Source: Vesta saturnalis (taxonomy: Eukaryota; Arthropoda; Insecta; Coleoptera; Lampyridae). Taken from it: a DNA stretch of 64,000 nucleotides. Location: positions 1,015,001 through 1,079,000 of the forward strand of contig JARFJB010001819.1 of NCBI GenBank assembly GCA_036346205.1. Direction: 5' to 3'. Under the pieces are notes generated by a model. That model saw only the letters and a list, made by a program, of their open reading frames with translations. It made no database searches and was not told where the DNA came from. Shown here in pieces: positions 23,418 through 36,083 of the stretch. Positions within the stretch are counted from its first letter, which is position 1. Each line of letters opens with the position of its first letter. A program made the position numbers and the translations under genes.

Positions 23418-26400
23418 GGGTAAAAGTCCCAGTAATGGACATTCAAGAGAGACTTTATACTTTAAGCAATGATAATTTGGTCTTACCATGTTTTTTTTAT
23501 ATGAAAAAATTATTGCCGAGCCTATAAAATGTGCCCATTGTACGTATTAAATAAGCTTATTTACAAACAATATAGTTTTTTAGAAAAAATATTTTACACG
23601 GAAAAATGTCAAAATCACCGGTAATGATCATATCTACTTAAGTATTGGACACCCAAAAAATTAGTAATGGACACCCTACGCCAATATGTAGTTTAAGTAT
23701 ATATAGAACAGGTAGTAAGATAAAACTTTGAGCTAGGTGTATACTTTCAGTCAGAAATAACTTAGCTTTCACTAGAACCATAAATCACAGCAATAGTACG
23801 CCTTAGCTGCTGTGTTATCTCTGGCGGAAAATATACGCATATTTACTATTTATTTTTTATTATTTTAAGTAAGCTTTAACAACTCTGGTACCAAGTATAC
23901 ACCCCTTTTATTTTTAAGTTGTGGTTCTTCAATAATTTTTTTAATGTCTTCAGAAAAATAGAAAAGCCGATCCTCTTTCTCTGGCCATTTCCAATCTGGA
24001 CGGGCTGTCATTATTGAAGAAAATTCAGCTCCGCCCTGACCCAACTTCATCACGTTTCCTTTAACAAGAGGCAAAATTAATATTTTTAAATAAAACAAGT
24101 GTAAAATATCTACCTGGATAAAATTGTTCATTATATTTGACGATTACAAAAGTGTCCTCAGTTAGCTGTGCTAGTAGATCATGTTCTACATCACTGAAGT
24201 CTATGTCATTGTCGTCGCAGTAAGAAATTTCCGCCTCACTATCAGACTCTGAATCACAATTTTTTCTTTTAACTATGGACTTTCCTTCCTTCCTTTCTTC
24301 AATTGGCCTGGTTTAACAGCAGATTTTGGTACAGGGAGACTGTCGTAGTGTTGCCTATATAACATCGTACAAACAACAGCAGGAAAATTTTTTTATTCCT
24401 TCTTGGTACATTCTTATCAGGAGTTTTTGGAAACACTAGACAATTTTTGAACGAAGTGGTAACTACAAATCCCTGTTTTTCTTTTTTTTTTTCAAGGATA
24501 TATTATTTAATTTACCTGGGGAACAAAAAGACTCGGAAGCATTTGAAGTAACATAAATGTTCTTATCTGGAGTAACGTGTGCACCATTTTTTGAACAACT
24601 AGGAGTTGATGGCATTGTTGGGGGTATGTCCATTTTCTCAATAGCTGGCGTATCAACCTCGTGTATTTTTGCTGTGACATGTTGTATACTAAGAGTGTCC
24701 TGTCCAAGCATCCCTCTTTCAAAAATATCTTTAAAACGTTTTAGTTCTGCCGCTTCAATGTATTTTTCTATGTCCAAAAGATCGTTCTTCTTTGGCGATT
24801 TATTTTCTTTTGGCAATGGCTTTGTTGGATCTGTTGTATCTCGATGAGATATTCATTTAGTGTAATCAACATTTGTTTTATCGAAAGGAAACAGGCCACA
24901 TTTTTAAAACCATTACGTACTGAATTCTGTGTGGCATATTCTTTTACAACGCTATTTAAAATTGGAGCAAAGGTATATTTGGTTACGTCTTTTGGAAAAT
25001 TGTCATATTTCCATTTGCTGACTATAGATTTCCAGCCTGTTTTCAAAGGTTTACAGATTGAAACATCTGCGGGCTGCAGTATATGCGTGGCATTGGGAAA
25101 CAACGCAATTAAAATTATTCCACTTTTTCGAAAAGCTCACTCACTTGTTTAGTGAGGTGCGATTTGTGGTCATCCACGAAGAACAAAACAGGTTGAGTAA
25201 TATTTTGTGTCTTTAGGTAGGGTAGAAAATGATTTCCGATATATTCATAAAAATTCATCCACCCCGAGTCTGATCTTCCTACTGCCCAATCTAACGGTGC
25301 AGATTGTACTATATCTTTTGGAATTTTTTTGTACGGAAATATAACCATCGGCGGAACAGTGGTACCATCGGCAGAAAAACAGGCCATAACAGTAATCTGC
25401 TCTTTTTCCGCATTTGATTTCCTTTCATAGAAATCCTCTTCTAATTTTGTTGGACCTAAAACATTACCCGATTTAGGATCAAAAGCGAATCCTGTTTCAT
25501 CCGCATTATAAATTCTGGTCGGATGGTATAAAATTTCCTTAAGTTCTTCACTTTTGAGATAGATGTCAATCTCGTCAAACCATTTCTCTATATCGACATT
25601 TGACATAGCAGCCCTAGATTTTGAGACCGACTCTGCCCTTCGTTTTTAATTTCCGGATGTCTTCTAAGAAATGCGGCAAACCACGATCTTCCTGGTTTAC
25701 CATCTTTAAAAATTGTCTCTTTTCCACTTTCTTTTATTGTCTTTTGCACTGTAAACAGTAAACTATCTGGGTGAACGGGAAATCCTTTTCTACCCATTGA
25801 TAAAATCCACTGAACTAAAACCTGTTCTTCTTCCTCCGAAAGAATGGTATCGGGTCCCATTTTTCTCTTAGTCACACTTTTTTCCAATCTCCTTTTTAGT
25901 GTAGTTCTAGGAACTCCGAATTCTTTTGCAGACATTTTTTACTCATACCTTGATTTTTAACAGTATGTATAGCCAAAGCCATTTTATCTTCCCGCCACTT
26001 GAAAAAAGTCGCTTTTTTCCTTTTTGCACATCCATAACTGCAAGAAAAATGAATTCGTAGGAAATTATGTGAGATATTAAGTTTACATTAGTAACGATTC
26101 AGTACTCATTAATAGCCATCCTTACCCGGTCTTTATTACTTGTACCTATCTAGAATTAATTGGTTCTGGTAATGGAAACAATCATCAGTGTCCATTACTA
26201 AAAACGATTGGTTTAATAATGGACACTTTGGTGTCCATTTCTAAGACATTTCCAGTTTCAGTAGTGGTCACCCCTTATTAAAAATGTTTAGGATTGGCCT
26301 TTTTGTTTACTTGAGTATACACTACCAAATGCATACCTTTTAAAACTTCAAAAACAGTCTATCCTGAATAAACGTTAATTTTAATGTAATACACACCACG

Positions 26401-26654
26401 TGCAAGTCAACTGCGATACACGTTACACCACTGTTAGAAATGCACTGATTTTTGGCGCGAGTTTCAATTGACATCTGTCATCAGCAAAGAATACACTTTT
26501 TAAGTGGGGATCGAACGGAATTGTAGCGGGTGTTCATTTCCTAATGTAATAAGACGTACTGTACGAATAAAATGAATAAGGTTCTAAGATATATACATAT
26601 TTTGGTTTAAGATGACCATTACTAGCGCAGTGTCCATTACTGGAGCTTTTACCC
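23418..26654 (-). mobile_element. pogo-like transposon 1, nested in the hAT element
   Basis: The ends are inverted repeats: GGGTAAAAGTCCCAGTAATG on the left and GGGTAAAAGCTCCAGTAATG on the right when reverse complemented. TA sits on both outer sides (23416-17 and 26655-56). Subterminal copies of the GTAATGGACAC phrase occur inside both ends (near 23440, 23670, 26190 and 26215), probably transposase-binding sites. It splits the hAT gene between its N-terminal codons and its zinc finger. One transposase pseudogene fills most of it. Confidence 0.92.
23862..26035 (-). pseudogene. pogo-like (jerky/Tigger-type) transposase 1
   Basis: A psq-type helix-turn-helix begins near 26030 and continues with EFGVPRTTLKRRLEKSVTKR. 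A CENP-B-type second DNA-binding domain spans LSEEEEQVLVQWILSMGRKG to GRSWFAAFLRRHPEIKN. The DDE core has IYNADETGFAFDP (first Asp), QPVLFFVDDHKSHLT (second Asp) and HILQPADVSICKPLKTGW (third Asp). A Pro/Ser-rich tail follows, ending near 23865. Breaks are few: a frameshift at about 25935-25960, one near 25605 and one near 25110, plus later shifts in the tail. It is among the better preserved genes here and probably the youngest large insertion in the hAT copy. Confidence 0.88.
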
Positions 26655-27515
26655 TATCTATTAATATCAGTGTCAATAAACTCATGTACTTCACTCGATG
26701 CAGATATAAAAGAACGACCATGATCCCCAATTTCTAATAATAAATATTTATTTGTTTCGTTGATCATCTGTTCGTCTCCGCCTTTTTCTGACTCTGATGT
26801 ACTTTCATCATCTACTTCATTATCCTTTGCTATAAAAAAGATTGTTATTTTTCTTTGCTTCTTCTAGAATGTTTCGTTTTTCAGAACCAGAAGCGTGTTT
26901 ATAATTCATTTTGTCTAAACATAAACTAAGAAATAATAAGAAGTAATAATGAATAATGTTAATTTTAATTAAAGTTAAATTTCCTTTTATATAATATACA
27001 TACTTTAATTTCCGACTCTGAGATAACGCTAAATACATAATCACACGTGTTACGGACAAGTGACAAAATGCACGCACACGAATAGGCTGCTGCACCCGAC
27101 GATCGAGTACGAGAGCAGTAGGGCCGGGCCCTCCCAGCGACCGGGCCCTGAGGCGTGCGCCTCATGCGCCTCGTGTATAATGCACCGCTGGCGTGAAGGG
27201 TTGTTGTCCATCACGTACGAGCTCGATCACTGTATAATTTCAACTTAAAATATTTGCTGTGCTTTTTTATGAATTTTAAAGTGTCTCATTTAGATTGGAA
27301 ACACCCCTGTAAAATTTGAAGATATTAACCGATTTCAACCAATTTTTTTGTCAAGTAATAAAAGATCTACCTACGTAGGAACAACATTTAAAATGTTTAT
27401 TCAAATTTCAGGGCATACTACGATATTTTTTCATAGTCGAAAATGGAGAATTTTTATTAGCGATTTTCTATGAAAAAATTTCTACGCCACTGGATTCAGA
27501 GTGCCTCCAAATAAC

Positions 27516-29065
27516 TGTCACCAAAATTAAATAAAAACATATTTATTAATAATAAAGTTGACAACTTAAAATTCTAAAACTCACTAAGCTAACAGTTACA
27601 AAAGAACACCCTGTATCAATAGATGGCCATGGAAATTTTTTTAATAATTATTAGAATAAACCACCAATGAAAAAAAAATGTTTAAAGTAACATCAGTATT
27701 TGATAAAACTAATCGAATTACATTTAATTTTACACGCAATTAAGTAAATTATAAGACCTAATATTTCCATTTAAATCTTACTTGCCATGGAAATTATGTT
27801 ACTGTTTGACAGTTGTGATAGATTTCAGTGACATTGTAAATTAATGCATAGTTCGATAACATTATTTACTTACACTTGTTATTTTATTTTGTAACATGGC
27901 TGAAATATTAAGTGTGAGAGAGCAAATTGAAATAATACGTCTTTTGGGAGACAATGATAGAAGTGTCAGATGTTTGTAGAATATTTAATGAAAGACATGC
28001 AGATCGTCGTATTAGCTGCGGAACGGTGAACAAAGTAGATAAAATATTCAAAGAAATTGGTGTGGTTTCAACACACGTTTTAAAAATTAATCCTGTGCAA
28101 AGGAGAAAAGGAAATGATCAACTCATTTCAGATCATTTTAGAAATAATCCTAATACCAGTTTAAGAAATGCCAGTATAAATTTGAATGTTCATCCGGAAG
28201 CTATTCCGTGATGTCTCAAAAGAAACAATTTTAACCTTTTAAAACGAAGGTTTTGCACACATTGCAAGAAGGCGACGAGGCAATATGTTTGGAATATTGT
28301 TTATGGGTCCAAGGAGAATATTAAACAACAGAAATGTTCTAAAAAATGTGTTGCATACCGACGAAGCCACGTACAAATGGAAGTATCGTCACAAAATTTT
28401 CGCTATTGGGCAGCCGATAACTGCCACCATTGACTAAAAAAATTTCAATCAACGCTGCCACTGAGTAATAAACTGCAAAAGCCAGTATTCCCAAAAAATC
28501 AACATCCGGTGTGGGATACTAAACGAATTGAGGAAAACATTAACGCGCAGAACTTTTTAGAGTTTTTAAATACCGATTTGTGGAATGCCATACACGAGAT
28601 TCCAATTAATGAACGATTAAATTTACTTTTCCATTTAGATGGGTGTTCAGTTCTTTATGCCAGAGCTGTGAGGCAATGGCTGAACGAACATTATCCAAAC
28701 CGATGGATAGGCCGTGGTAGTCCGTTAATACCGATCGATAGAGAGAACTAGGATCTAAAATAAAATGAAGTTTAATATTTTTGTTATAGTTAAGTTTCCT
28801 CTTCAGTTTTATTAGTTAATTCCGTGTAAAGTTAAATGTAACTCGGTTACTATTATTAAGTACTGATGTTACTTTAAACATTTTTTTTTTCTCTATTGGT
28901 GGTTTATTCTAACAACAATAATAAAAAATAAAAACAATTTCCATGATCATCTATTGATACAGGGTGTTCTTTTGTAACTGTCAGCTTAGTGAGTTTTCGA
29001 ATTTTAAGTTGTCATAACTTCGTTACTAATAAATATATTTTTAATTTTGATCACAGCTAGTCGGG
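27516..29065 (+). mobile_element. mariner-like transposon 2 with ~190-bp inverted repeats
   Basis: The left arm 27516-27710 and right arm about 28860-29065 are inverted copies. Shared blocks are AACTCACTAAGCT, AACACCCTGTATCAATAGAT and AAACCACCAAT(A/G)... Each arm contains the ACACCCTGTAT core. It holds one damaged transposase on the plus strand. The right arm touches the left end of the next element. Confidence 0.75.
27896..28750 (+). pseudogene. mariner-like transposase (element 2), internally deleted
   Basis: The ATG at 27896 opens MAEILSVREQIEIIRLLGDN. After a frameshift the helix-turn-helix half continues as VCRIFNERHADRRISCGTV. The N-terminal half ends with NPNTSLRNASINLNV, and then a further frame gives VLHTDEATYKWKYRHK (first Asp). 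The last part is IEENINAQNFLEFLNTDLW, LLFHLDGCSVLYARAVRQWL (second Asp) and EHYPNRWIGRGSP, where the frame runs out. The third Asp block (SPDLxPLD) has been deleted, and the region between the two halves is shortened. It is dead. Confidence 0.8.
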
Positions 29066-29437
29066 CAAAATTACATGAAGATTTAGAACCCAGCAAGAAA
29101 ATTGACCATTGTTGCCAAGTTTCCGATTTATTTGAGAAAAACTGAAAATCGTTAGAATTTTCAATCAACGTTGGCTCGTTAGTTATTAAAAATATAATAA
29201 AATCCTGGTTTTGAATAGATAATTTTAAGATTGATTAGATGCACTACTTAAACATTTTATTAACCACTGCTTTTTAAGTTACAACCCTAACCTTTTTTAA
29301 ACAGTAACCATAAGCGAAAGTTATCTTATTAAATACCTTATTTTTTCTAATTTCGACGTTATAAAGTTTTGTATATCTAATTTTAATAATAATCAGTAAT
29401 ACTTCAAAAATTAAAAAAAAAATCATTTAATTAAATA

Positions 29438-31868
29438 GGGGAAAGGTGGGCAAGATGGCGTACCTTTACGTTGCCTTAATATACCTACTCAAAAAATGAA
29501 CTATTGATTAATAGCTTTACTCCAAATGAAACTTCAATTATTACTTTATGTTTTTTTAAATTCCAAACTAAAGAAATAAAACATATTGGTCATATAACAG
29601 ATTATTTTATATAAAGTGTAATTATGCCATCTTGCCCAACCGTGTTGCACAACATGGCATGTGCAAATAATTATATAAGTAAATGAACATATGAGTAGTT
29701 TATTATGCAGATAAGCATGTAAAAATACCAATTATTTACAGAGTTCACACACAAACCGTTTTGCTCTCTTCGGTAACCCGGCACATTCAAATGAGCCCAC
29801 TTATTGCATTGCTGGCATCGTAACCATCCTTCCATGGCCTTCGATAAACTAAAAAGTTCGTTGCAATAAAGACAAGCGCAATCGTCATCATCCTCAGAAA
29901 AATCGCCTTCCGACGAACTCTCGATTATTAATTTTCGTTTAACTGCCTCTTTTCTACAGTTTCGAATTGCCTTGCTTTTGTTGGACAGCTGCTCATTTTT
30001 TGACGTAGTTCTTCAAGAAATGGACTCTCGGTTAATACATCTTGATATTTTGTCTTAGATCTTTGTCGTTTTGTTTTGATGAGGCATTGGAGACAATATC
30101 ACTAAAAGTTCGTGATTTGAAGTATTAAACTGTTCGTTACTGTTGTTCAAATAAGTTGTGGATGTAGAAGCTTTTGAATTGTTTGTATCTTCTGTGGTTG
30201 ACTGTCTAGTATTTATTTCAGTCGTAGCTTGAGCAGATGATGTGACTTTAGTTATCAGAGATTCCTCTCCTAGTGGATTGTCGGCAACTGTACTAGGTAA
30301 GAACAAACGGTCAGGAAATACCTCAGGGTTTAGAGGCACTATGCCAGTCTTCTCAAAACCAGATTTTGCTATGGCGTATGTAGCTGTTTTCTTGTATGCT
30401 GCATTAAAGAGGAGTGCCACTTGATATATTGTAACGGGACGTGCTGGGTTCTCCTTCATATATTTCGTTACTTCCTGGTCATAGTATGTTCCAAGAGGAC
30501 CGAAGAACGCTACGTCCAATGGTTGTAACCGGTGAGTGCAATGTGCTGGCAAACTACTGAATTTTTTTTGCAAATTCTAGCACCTCAAAGGCTTTGTGGC
30601 TACTATGCCCATCGAGAATTAATAACGCTTTTTTCTCAGGTGTCATATACCCTGACTCATTGTACAGAGACAAAGTTCCTGTAGGTGCATTATCGTACAA
30701 TAGAGGGTTATATTTCTTTCGTGGAAATATTAGTGCAGGAGGAACAAAAGTTCCTCCTGCACTCATAAAACAAACAACAGTTGAATGTGTACCTCTCTCT
30801 GCACTAGTTATCATCCCAACCCGCTTCCTCCCTTTTGTAGCTAAAATTTTTTGTGGCTCTTGCACAGTTGATAACGCAGATTCATCCATGTTATATATCA
30901 TGGTCTTATCAATCTTTTCTTTATCTAAAATTTCGATAAATTTTGCAAAATATTTTGAATCTGTGGCTTATTAAATGCTGAGGCACGAGCTATAGAAGTA
31001 GCTTCTGGAAGCCGTAGGGATACTGTTGGATTTCGCAACTGAAACGCTCGAAGCCAATCCTTTCCTGCCATCTTTTTTGTCTTAGAAAACTGATGCAGAA
31101 TGCTAGCTTTTTCAACGAATTGATAAACAAGAACTCTTACTTCTTTTGCAGTCATCCCAAAAAACCGCGATTAAAGATCCAGAATATGTTTGGCTATATC
31201 TTTTTTTTAATCTGTTGTGAATGTAGATTGATGTCTACCTAAATGTTTTTTAGTTCCTTTAGATACCTTATTGGTATATGTTAAACGACGTCTAAGAGTA
31301 GTTTGTGGAACATTAAACATTTTACTTGCTTTAAGTGTTCCCATTTCTTTTTTATTAACAGCTGTTATGGCTCTTTCCATATCTTGTAACTAACTTCCCC
31401 TATTACTCCTTCGTTGATAGCGATACACCATCTGTAAGTTTTGAAAAACGAAAATAAAATAAACCGCATTAAAATTAAGACGTGGGCAAGACGGCATGGT
31501 AATGTGCCATCTTGCCTGCTAAGGTTACCCGCCATTAAATTTAAATATATCGTAAATAACATAACCTAGTCTTTTCAAACAACGTGGCATGTATAGAAAA
31601 TTGCCGTAGCTATCACATTATATAAATTTAAAGAGTCAACAGCAAATGATATTTAAATTATAAAATTCAAAAAATGTTCTTACCTTCTAACCGTATGTCG
31701 TCAAAAACTAAATATTAAATAATTTCTTTAAAATTGCAGCTACGATCACAATTTCACTTAACATAAAGATGTTTTGCCATACGAACTAATTCCCACTGGG
31801 TAAATGTAGCAAACTGCATTTCTTTTACTTGAAATTTTGTTTGTGCCAACTTGCCCACCTTTCCCCTA
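29438..31868 (-). mobile_element. pogo-like transposon 2, inserted in the inverted repeat of transposon 3
   Basis: The ends are GGGGAAAGGTGGGCAAGATG on the left and GGGGAAAGGTGGGCAAGTTG on the right when reverse complemented. TA flanks each side. Removing the element and one TA joins AATTAAATA to CATTGCTATGG, which matches the intact opposite arm of the host element near 33120. This proves both the boundaries and the order of insertion. Confidence 0.95.
29740..31380 (-). pseudogene. pogo-like transposase 2 with C-terminal zinc finger
   Basis: The ATG at 31380 starts MERAITAVNKKEMG, a psq-type helix-turn-helix (SKMFNVPQTTLRRR). The second DNA-binding domain includes KKMAGKDWLRAFQLRNPTVS. The DDE core shows IYNMDESALSTVQ (first Asp), ALLILDGHSSHKA (second Asp) and THRLQPLDVAFFGPLG (third Asp), then a Ser/Thr-rich linker. 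After a stop near 30055, a Cys/His finger reads CACLYCNELFSLSK and LRCQQCNKWAH, a C-terminal zinc finger seen in this branch of pogo/jerky-like proteins. Frameshifts separate the blocks at 30925, 30560 and 31160. It is inactive. Confidence 0.88.
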
Positions 31869-31879
31869 CATTGCTATGG

Positions 31880-33020
31880 CTATGATAAAACAACTGAAAA
31901 TCGTCCAGTAAGAACAATAGTCTACGCATTGTCAAATATCATTCAGTTTAATTATTGCATTTATCAATCTTAATAAGTTCGTTTTGCTTTGATAATTACT
32001 GTGCGTTTAGAAGAGTTTATAAAATATATTCCACTGAAGAAAGAAACGACATGTTGTTTTACTACTATTCATGTGAACGTGATTCAGACAGAACTTCCGA
32101 GTTATACTTTGAAACTTATATGGAACGACGTTTACCGTAAATGTATGGATCATTTACCAAACCAAAGGATGCGTCAAAAAATTTTAATGTTGAAACTGAA
32201 ACCAATGTTTTGACATATTATCAAACCAACTGCGTCTATTAGCGAAATAGGTATGGAGTATGGTGTTTCTAAAGAAGAATCAAGATTAATTTTAAAGAAA
32301 TATGGACGAAAGCCGTATCACTACCACGTAGAAAATACTTTATATCTAACTGATTTACAGAGAAGATAGAGATATATCAAAATTTTTTGTATAAAATCGT
32401 TTTCACCGATGAAGCAATATTCACTAACAATGGAATTTTTAATAGAAAAAAAACCACTTGTTTTGGTCTGCAGAAAATTCATATCTCGCAGTAGAAAGGC
32501 GGGACCAACAAGTGTTTTCTGTAAATGTTTGGTGTGGAATTCTTGGTACAAAACCTTTGGACCTTATTACTACAACGAAAATTTGAACGCAGAAGTCAAC
32601 GAAAGATTTTTAATTACCAATTTGGAAGAAATGCTGAATAATGTACCTTTGAATACAATTCGCAATCTGCAGGATTTTCAGCGAGATGGAGCTCCAGCAC
32701 ATAACTCGGTTAGGGTTATGAATTACTGAATGAAAGATTTTTAAATAAAATTGCAACACGTGGTACAATTTTTTGGTCTCCGAGATCACCGGATCTTACT
32801 CCGTTAGATTTCTTTTTGTGGGGACCAATAAAAGACAAGGTGCACAAAGCAAAACCAACTGATATCAATAATTTAAAAGAAAAGATTTCTATTGCTATTA
32901 ACTTGCTGTAAAAAAAGACACATTACGAAAAGATCAAAACAACACATTATTTAACGTTGTGAATTTTGCGTGCAACGTAACGGTGGCCACTTTGAAACTT
33001 TGTTTTGATCCTGAATTGTG
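31880..33020 (+). pseudogene. mariner-like transposase (element 3), heavily decayed
   Basis: Blocks in all three frames include an N-terminal helix region near 31990-32200, KIVFTDEAIFTNNGIFNRKK (first Asp, about 32395) and FQRDGAPAHNSV (second Asp, about 32680). ATRGTIFWSPRSPDLTPLDF ends the core, with the third Asp near 32800, followed by GPIKDKVHKAKPTDI. With the frameshift bridged, the second to third Asp distance is about 40 residues, consistent with the DD41D group. It has many stops. Confidence 0.78.
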
Positions 33021-33451
33021 TTAAAATTAAACATTAATAATTGTAGAATTACTTTAAAATTAGAATTTTTCCCGTCGTTCTTGTTTTATTTTTAACTGTT
33101 TTATCGTAGCCATAACGATGTATTTAATTAAATGATTTTTTTAAATATTTTTTTAAGTTTTACGGATTATTATTAAAATTAGGTATACAAAACTTTATAT
33201 CATAAAAAAATAAAGAATTTAATAAGCTAACTTTCGCTTATGGTTGCGATTTAAAGAAAAGTAAATTAGTGCTGTAACTCAAAAAGCAGTGATTCAAAAA
33301 TTTTTTTGAGTAGTGCATCTAATTAATCTTAAACCTCTTTAAGATTTTACAGTATTTGTAATAACTAAATCTAAATCTAAATATACATGTAATTTAGCCA
33401 ACTTTGTATCTGTCGTAATAACAAAGTTACCCATACAATGTAGTGAGATTT

Positions 33452-33454
<3 letters not shown>

Positions 33455-33500
<46 letters not shown>
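33455..33500. repeat. (TA)n microsatellite
   Basis: A pure AT dinucleotide run lies just outside the right end of transposon 3. TA-targeting elements often sit beside such runs. Confidence 0.97.
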
Positions 33501-33501
<1 letters not shown>

Positions 33502-36030
33502 CGATGGTTATAAATAGGTATAATAGAGGGGGTAGAGTTTTATCGAGCTCAAATAATATATAGTATGTGAGTTCATATAAAGTGGAAGAAGTTATGCACA
33601 TCGTTATGAGAAAATATAGTATACGAGTATAAAAATATGATTGTGATACAACAAAATAGGCTTTGTGGGGTTTACACAATGATGTTATATTTATAAAAGC
33701 AATGAGCTATACCAGTAGCATGTAAAAAAGGTCAACACGATACATATTAGTGTGTACGTTCAGCTTCGTTTAAGTTAAATAAGAAATTTCACATTTAAAT
33801 CAATTTAATTAAGTATTTGAACACATAACAGATATTGATTACATGAAGTAAAATAATTCTAATGTGTAGAATATGTATAGTAATAGGTACAATGCATAAA
33901 ACTCTGCGAACTATAAAAAGGGTTATGGTACGAAGACAGTATATTGGTAATTCACAGACTAAGTGTTTCAAAAGTGCATAAGAGGTTATAGTGACTTAGA
34001 AACATAACTAAGAACTTGAACAACATTTGTGCAATGTGATATTTACAATATAAATATAATTTGTGTACAAAAATTTACTAAATATGCTAACATTGTGAAA
34101 GTGTGCAAAGACAAAATTAGGAACTATAGAGTACAGAAAAACAGTGATGGTGTTAGAGACATATATAGGAACATATTATATAAACATTACAAATGATATA
34201 GACGTTTAAAAAGCAAGTTAAAATTAAATTATATAAAATTAGGTTAAGTACAATAGATTTTTCAAATTTATAGTTTATGTAGGATTAGATAAGTTTAGAA
34301 TAAATTATAAAAGCATATAATAATAGGTTTCCCTCATTTTCACATAGAATTTAACATTAAATATGTAATTTAAACATAAATTTAGAAAAATTGGGTTATG
34401 TACCTAAAATTAAGCTATTGAAGTAGAAATTTTGTTAAAACTATGAAAAATGGGTAGAAATAAGTGTATTCTTATACAGTTTTTTATGCAGACGCCGAAT
34501 ATGTCTTCAGTTTAGTTGTAAAATATAAAATTTGTTAGATATTAGTAATTTTAGGTAGTAAAGTGTCAAAATGTAAATTCATGAAGCGAAGTATAGCATG
34601 TGAGATGTCTATTTATGGAAAATTTTGTCCTGATTTGAAAAATGTATTTAAAAAGCAAATCCGAATTGATTTGACAAAGTTATGGCATAATTTATGTTTT
34701 AGTTAATTTAATTTTTTTCTTTAGACCAATTAAATGCAAGGATCTTTTGTATGTAATGTAAAACAAAATTGAAAGCTTTGGTATCCATGAGGAAAGTATA
34801 TAAGGAATCGCTCCTGATTTCTCGCTCTCTTACAGCTCTTACCTCTTACCCTCTTATAATTTTAATTTTGTGTGACTAAAAAGTCATAGTGCTTATAGTG
34901 TATTCGTTACATGTAAGTTAAAATTTTCGTTAATATTATCGGAAGTGAACCGCGATCAACGTAGAGTTTGAGAACAATCGATATAACAAATAACAAATCT
35001 TAACACTTAGGTTACCGGTTATAATTTTCGACATTATTGTATTGTTTCATTTCGAAATCTTGTATCAACATCGGTTGATGTGCATTTTTTTTATGTAAAT
35101 AAAATTTCTTCTGATGTTTTGGATGTGATGTTTATTTTTTTTCGAAAGTGATGGAGGTTATAAAATTAAAGTAACTTCAAATCGGCATCTAAAATAAAAG
35201 TGATAGTAAATAAAAACCTTAATGAAAGAATAAAAATAATTCTAATCCGATAATTTAATAAATATTTAATACAATATTGAAATATTCAAAGCAAATAAAA
35301 GTGCAACTACAAAAGTATATGAGCATATTACCTAAGTGCAACGTATTTACCAAACAGAAGATTTATCACAAGTTAGTGCAGCTGGATGAATTTATGGAAA
35401 TTAAGCAGTACCATTTGCAACAGGAAGGCAGTATCATCGTTAGATGGAAAGAAGTTTTACATCCAATGGTAATATGGAACAAGCTTGAGGTGACCATTTA
35501 TTGGAGATTACAACAACACATGTGAGTTTATTTTGCTATCATAACCCAACATATTTCATTGATTATTCTTTTAATGTCCTGTATTTATGTTTTGTTTTCT
35601 GAATTTGTATATGTTTATTGTGCGACGACGTGTATCAATATCTGGAAATTTAATGAACAGAGGTAACCATAAATATAATAATTTTAAAATAAAGAAAATC
35701 AAAATTGTACTCACTAAGTAATAGATCGTTGGTGAAATTTTTGACAGGCAGCACATATTTTAATTGAGCAATGACGCAACGCATGCGTACATTTTGCCAA
35801 TTCCGTAGAAGCCTGTTACACGGTGAAACAAATTATTGCAAATTACTATAAAATTATTAACATGAACATTTCCTGGTGTGAAATAAAAAAAATTTATGAT
35901 TTTACGAAAACACATTAATTTATTTAAAAAGTTAAATAGTTATATTTTGATTTGCCAACGAATTCAAATTAGACCCTATCCCCAAATTTATACTAATTTA
36001 ATTAATAATAAATATTTTCAAGATATAGGC

Positions 36031-36083
<53 letters not shown>

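Larger units (their letters stand above)
20186..26909 (-). pseudogene. hAT transposase (ZMYM1-like), interrupted twice
   Basis: The N-terminus MNYKHASGSEKRN starts at 26909. The frame breaks at the pogo insert and resumes near 23400 with the TTF-type zinc finger region (TYYRCLKESDFYRLKSNG, then YCDPCKLFSKE) and GYSDWKNLVKTLKNYGETKS. YLSIIVDSTPDISHCDQSTF (first catalytic Asp) runs straight into the foldback insert at 22627 and resumes at 21448 with HEGQIVERFMGFLKIEKHTA, LGLDFENCLGQSYDNAVN (second Asp region) and a middle helical part at 20619-21023. The C-terminal dimerisation signature is SNASAERSFSTLKRIKNYFG. A stop at 20243 precedes about 18 further family-like codons. The frame also carries small shifts, so it is dead. 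Confidence 0.88.
19948..27190 (-). mobile_element. hAT transposon (ZMYM1-like type) split by two nested elements
   Basis: The ends read CAGAGCCGGATTAAGG on the left and, reverse complemented, CAGCGGTGCATTATAC on the right. They share CAG-x-G-x-x-G-x-ATTA. Outside them, the 8-bp flanks GAATGAAG (19940-19947) and GCGTGAAG (27191-27198) agree at 6 of 8 positions, as expected for an aged hAT target duplication. Removing the foldback insert (1.18 kb) and the pogo insert (3.24 kb) leaves about 2.8 kb, a normal size for such an element. A GC-rich subterminal block lies at 27115-27180. Confidence 0.85.
29065..33440 (+). mobile_element. mariner-like transposon 3 with long inverted repeats
   Basis: Inverted arms run from about 29065 to 29437 (continuing at 31869 beyond the pogo insert) and from about 33075 to 33440. 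They share GATTAGATGCACTAC, CCATAAGCGAAAGTTA and CATTTAATTAAATA followed by CATTGCTATGGCTATGATAA. The exact outer ends are uncertain because the left edge abuts transposon 2. A TA microsatellite begins 15 bp past the right end. Confidence 0.75.

Noticed and set aside
24557..25152. Plus-strand frames opposite the pogo transposase
   Set aside because: Shadows of the real minus-strand coding sequence with its catalytic motifs.
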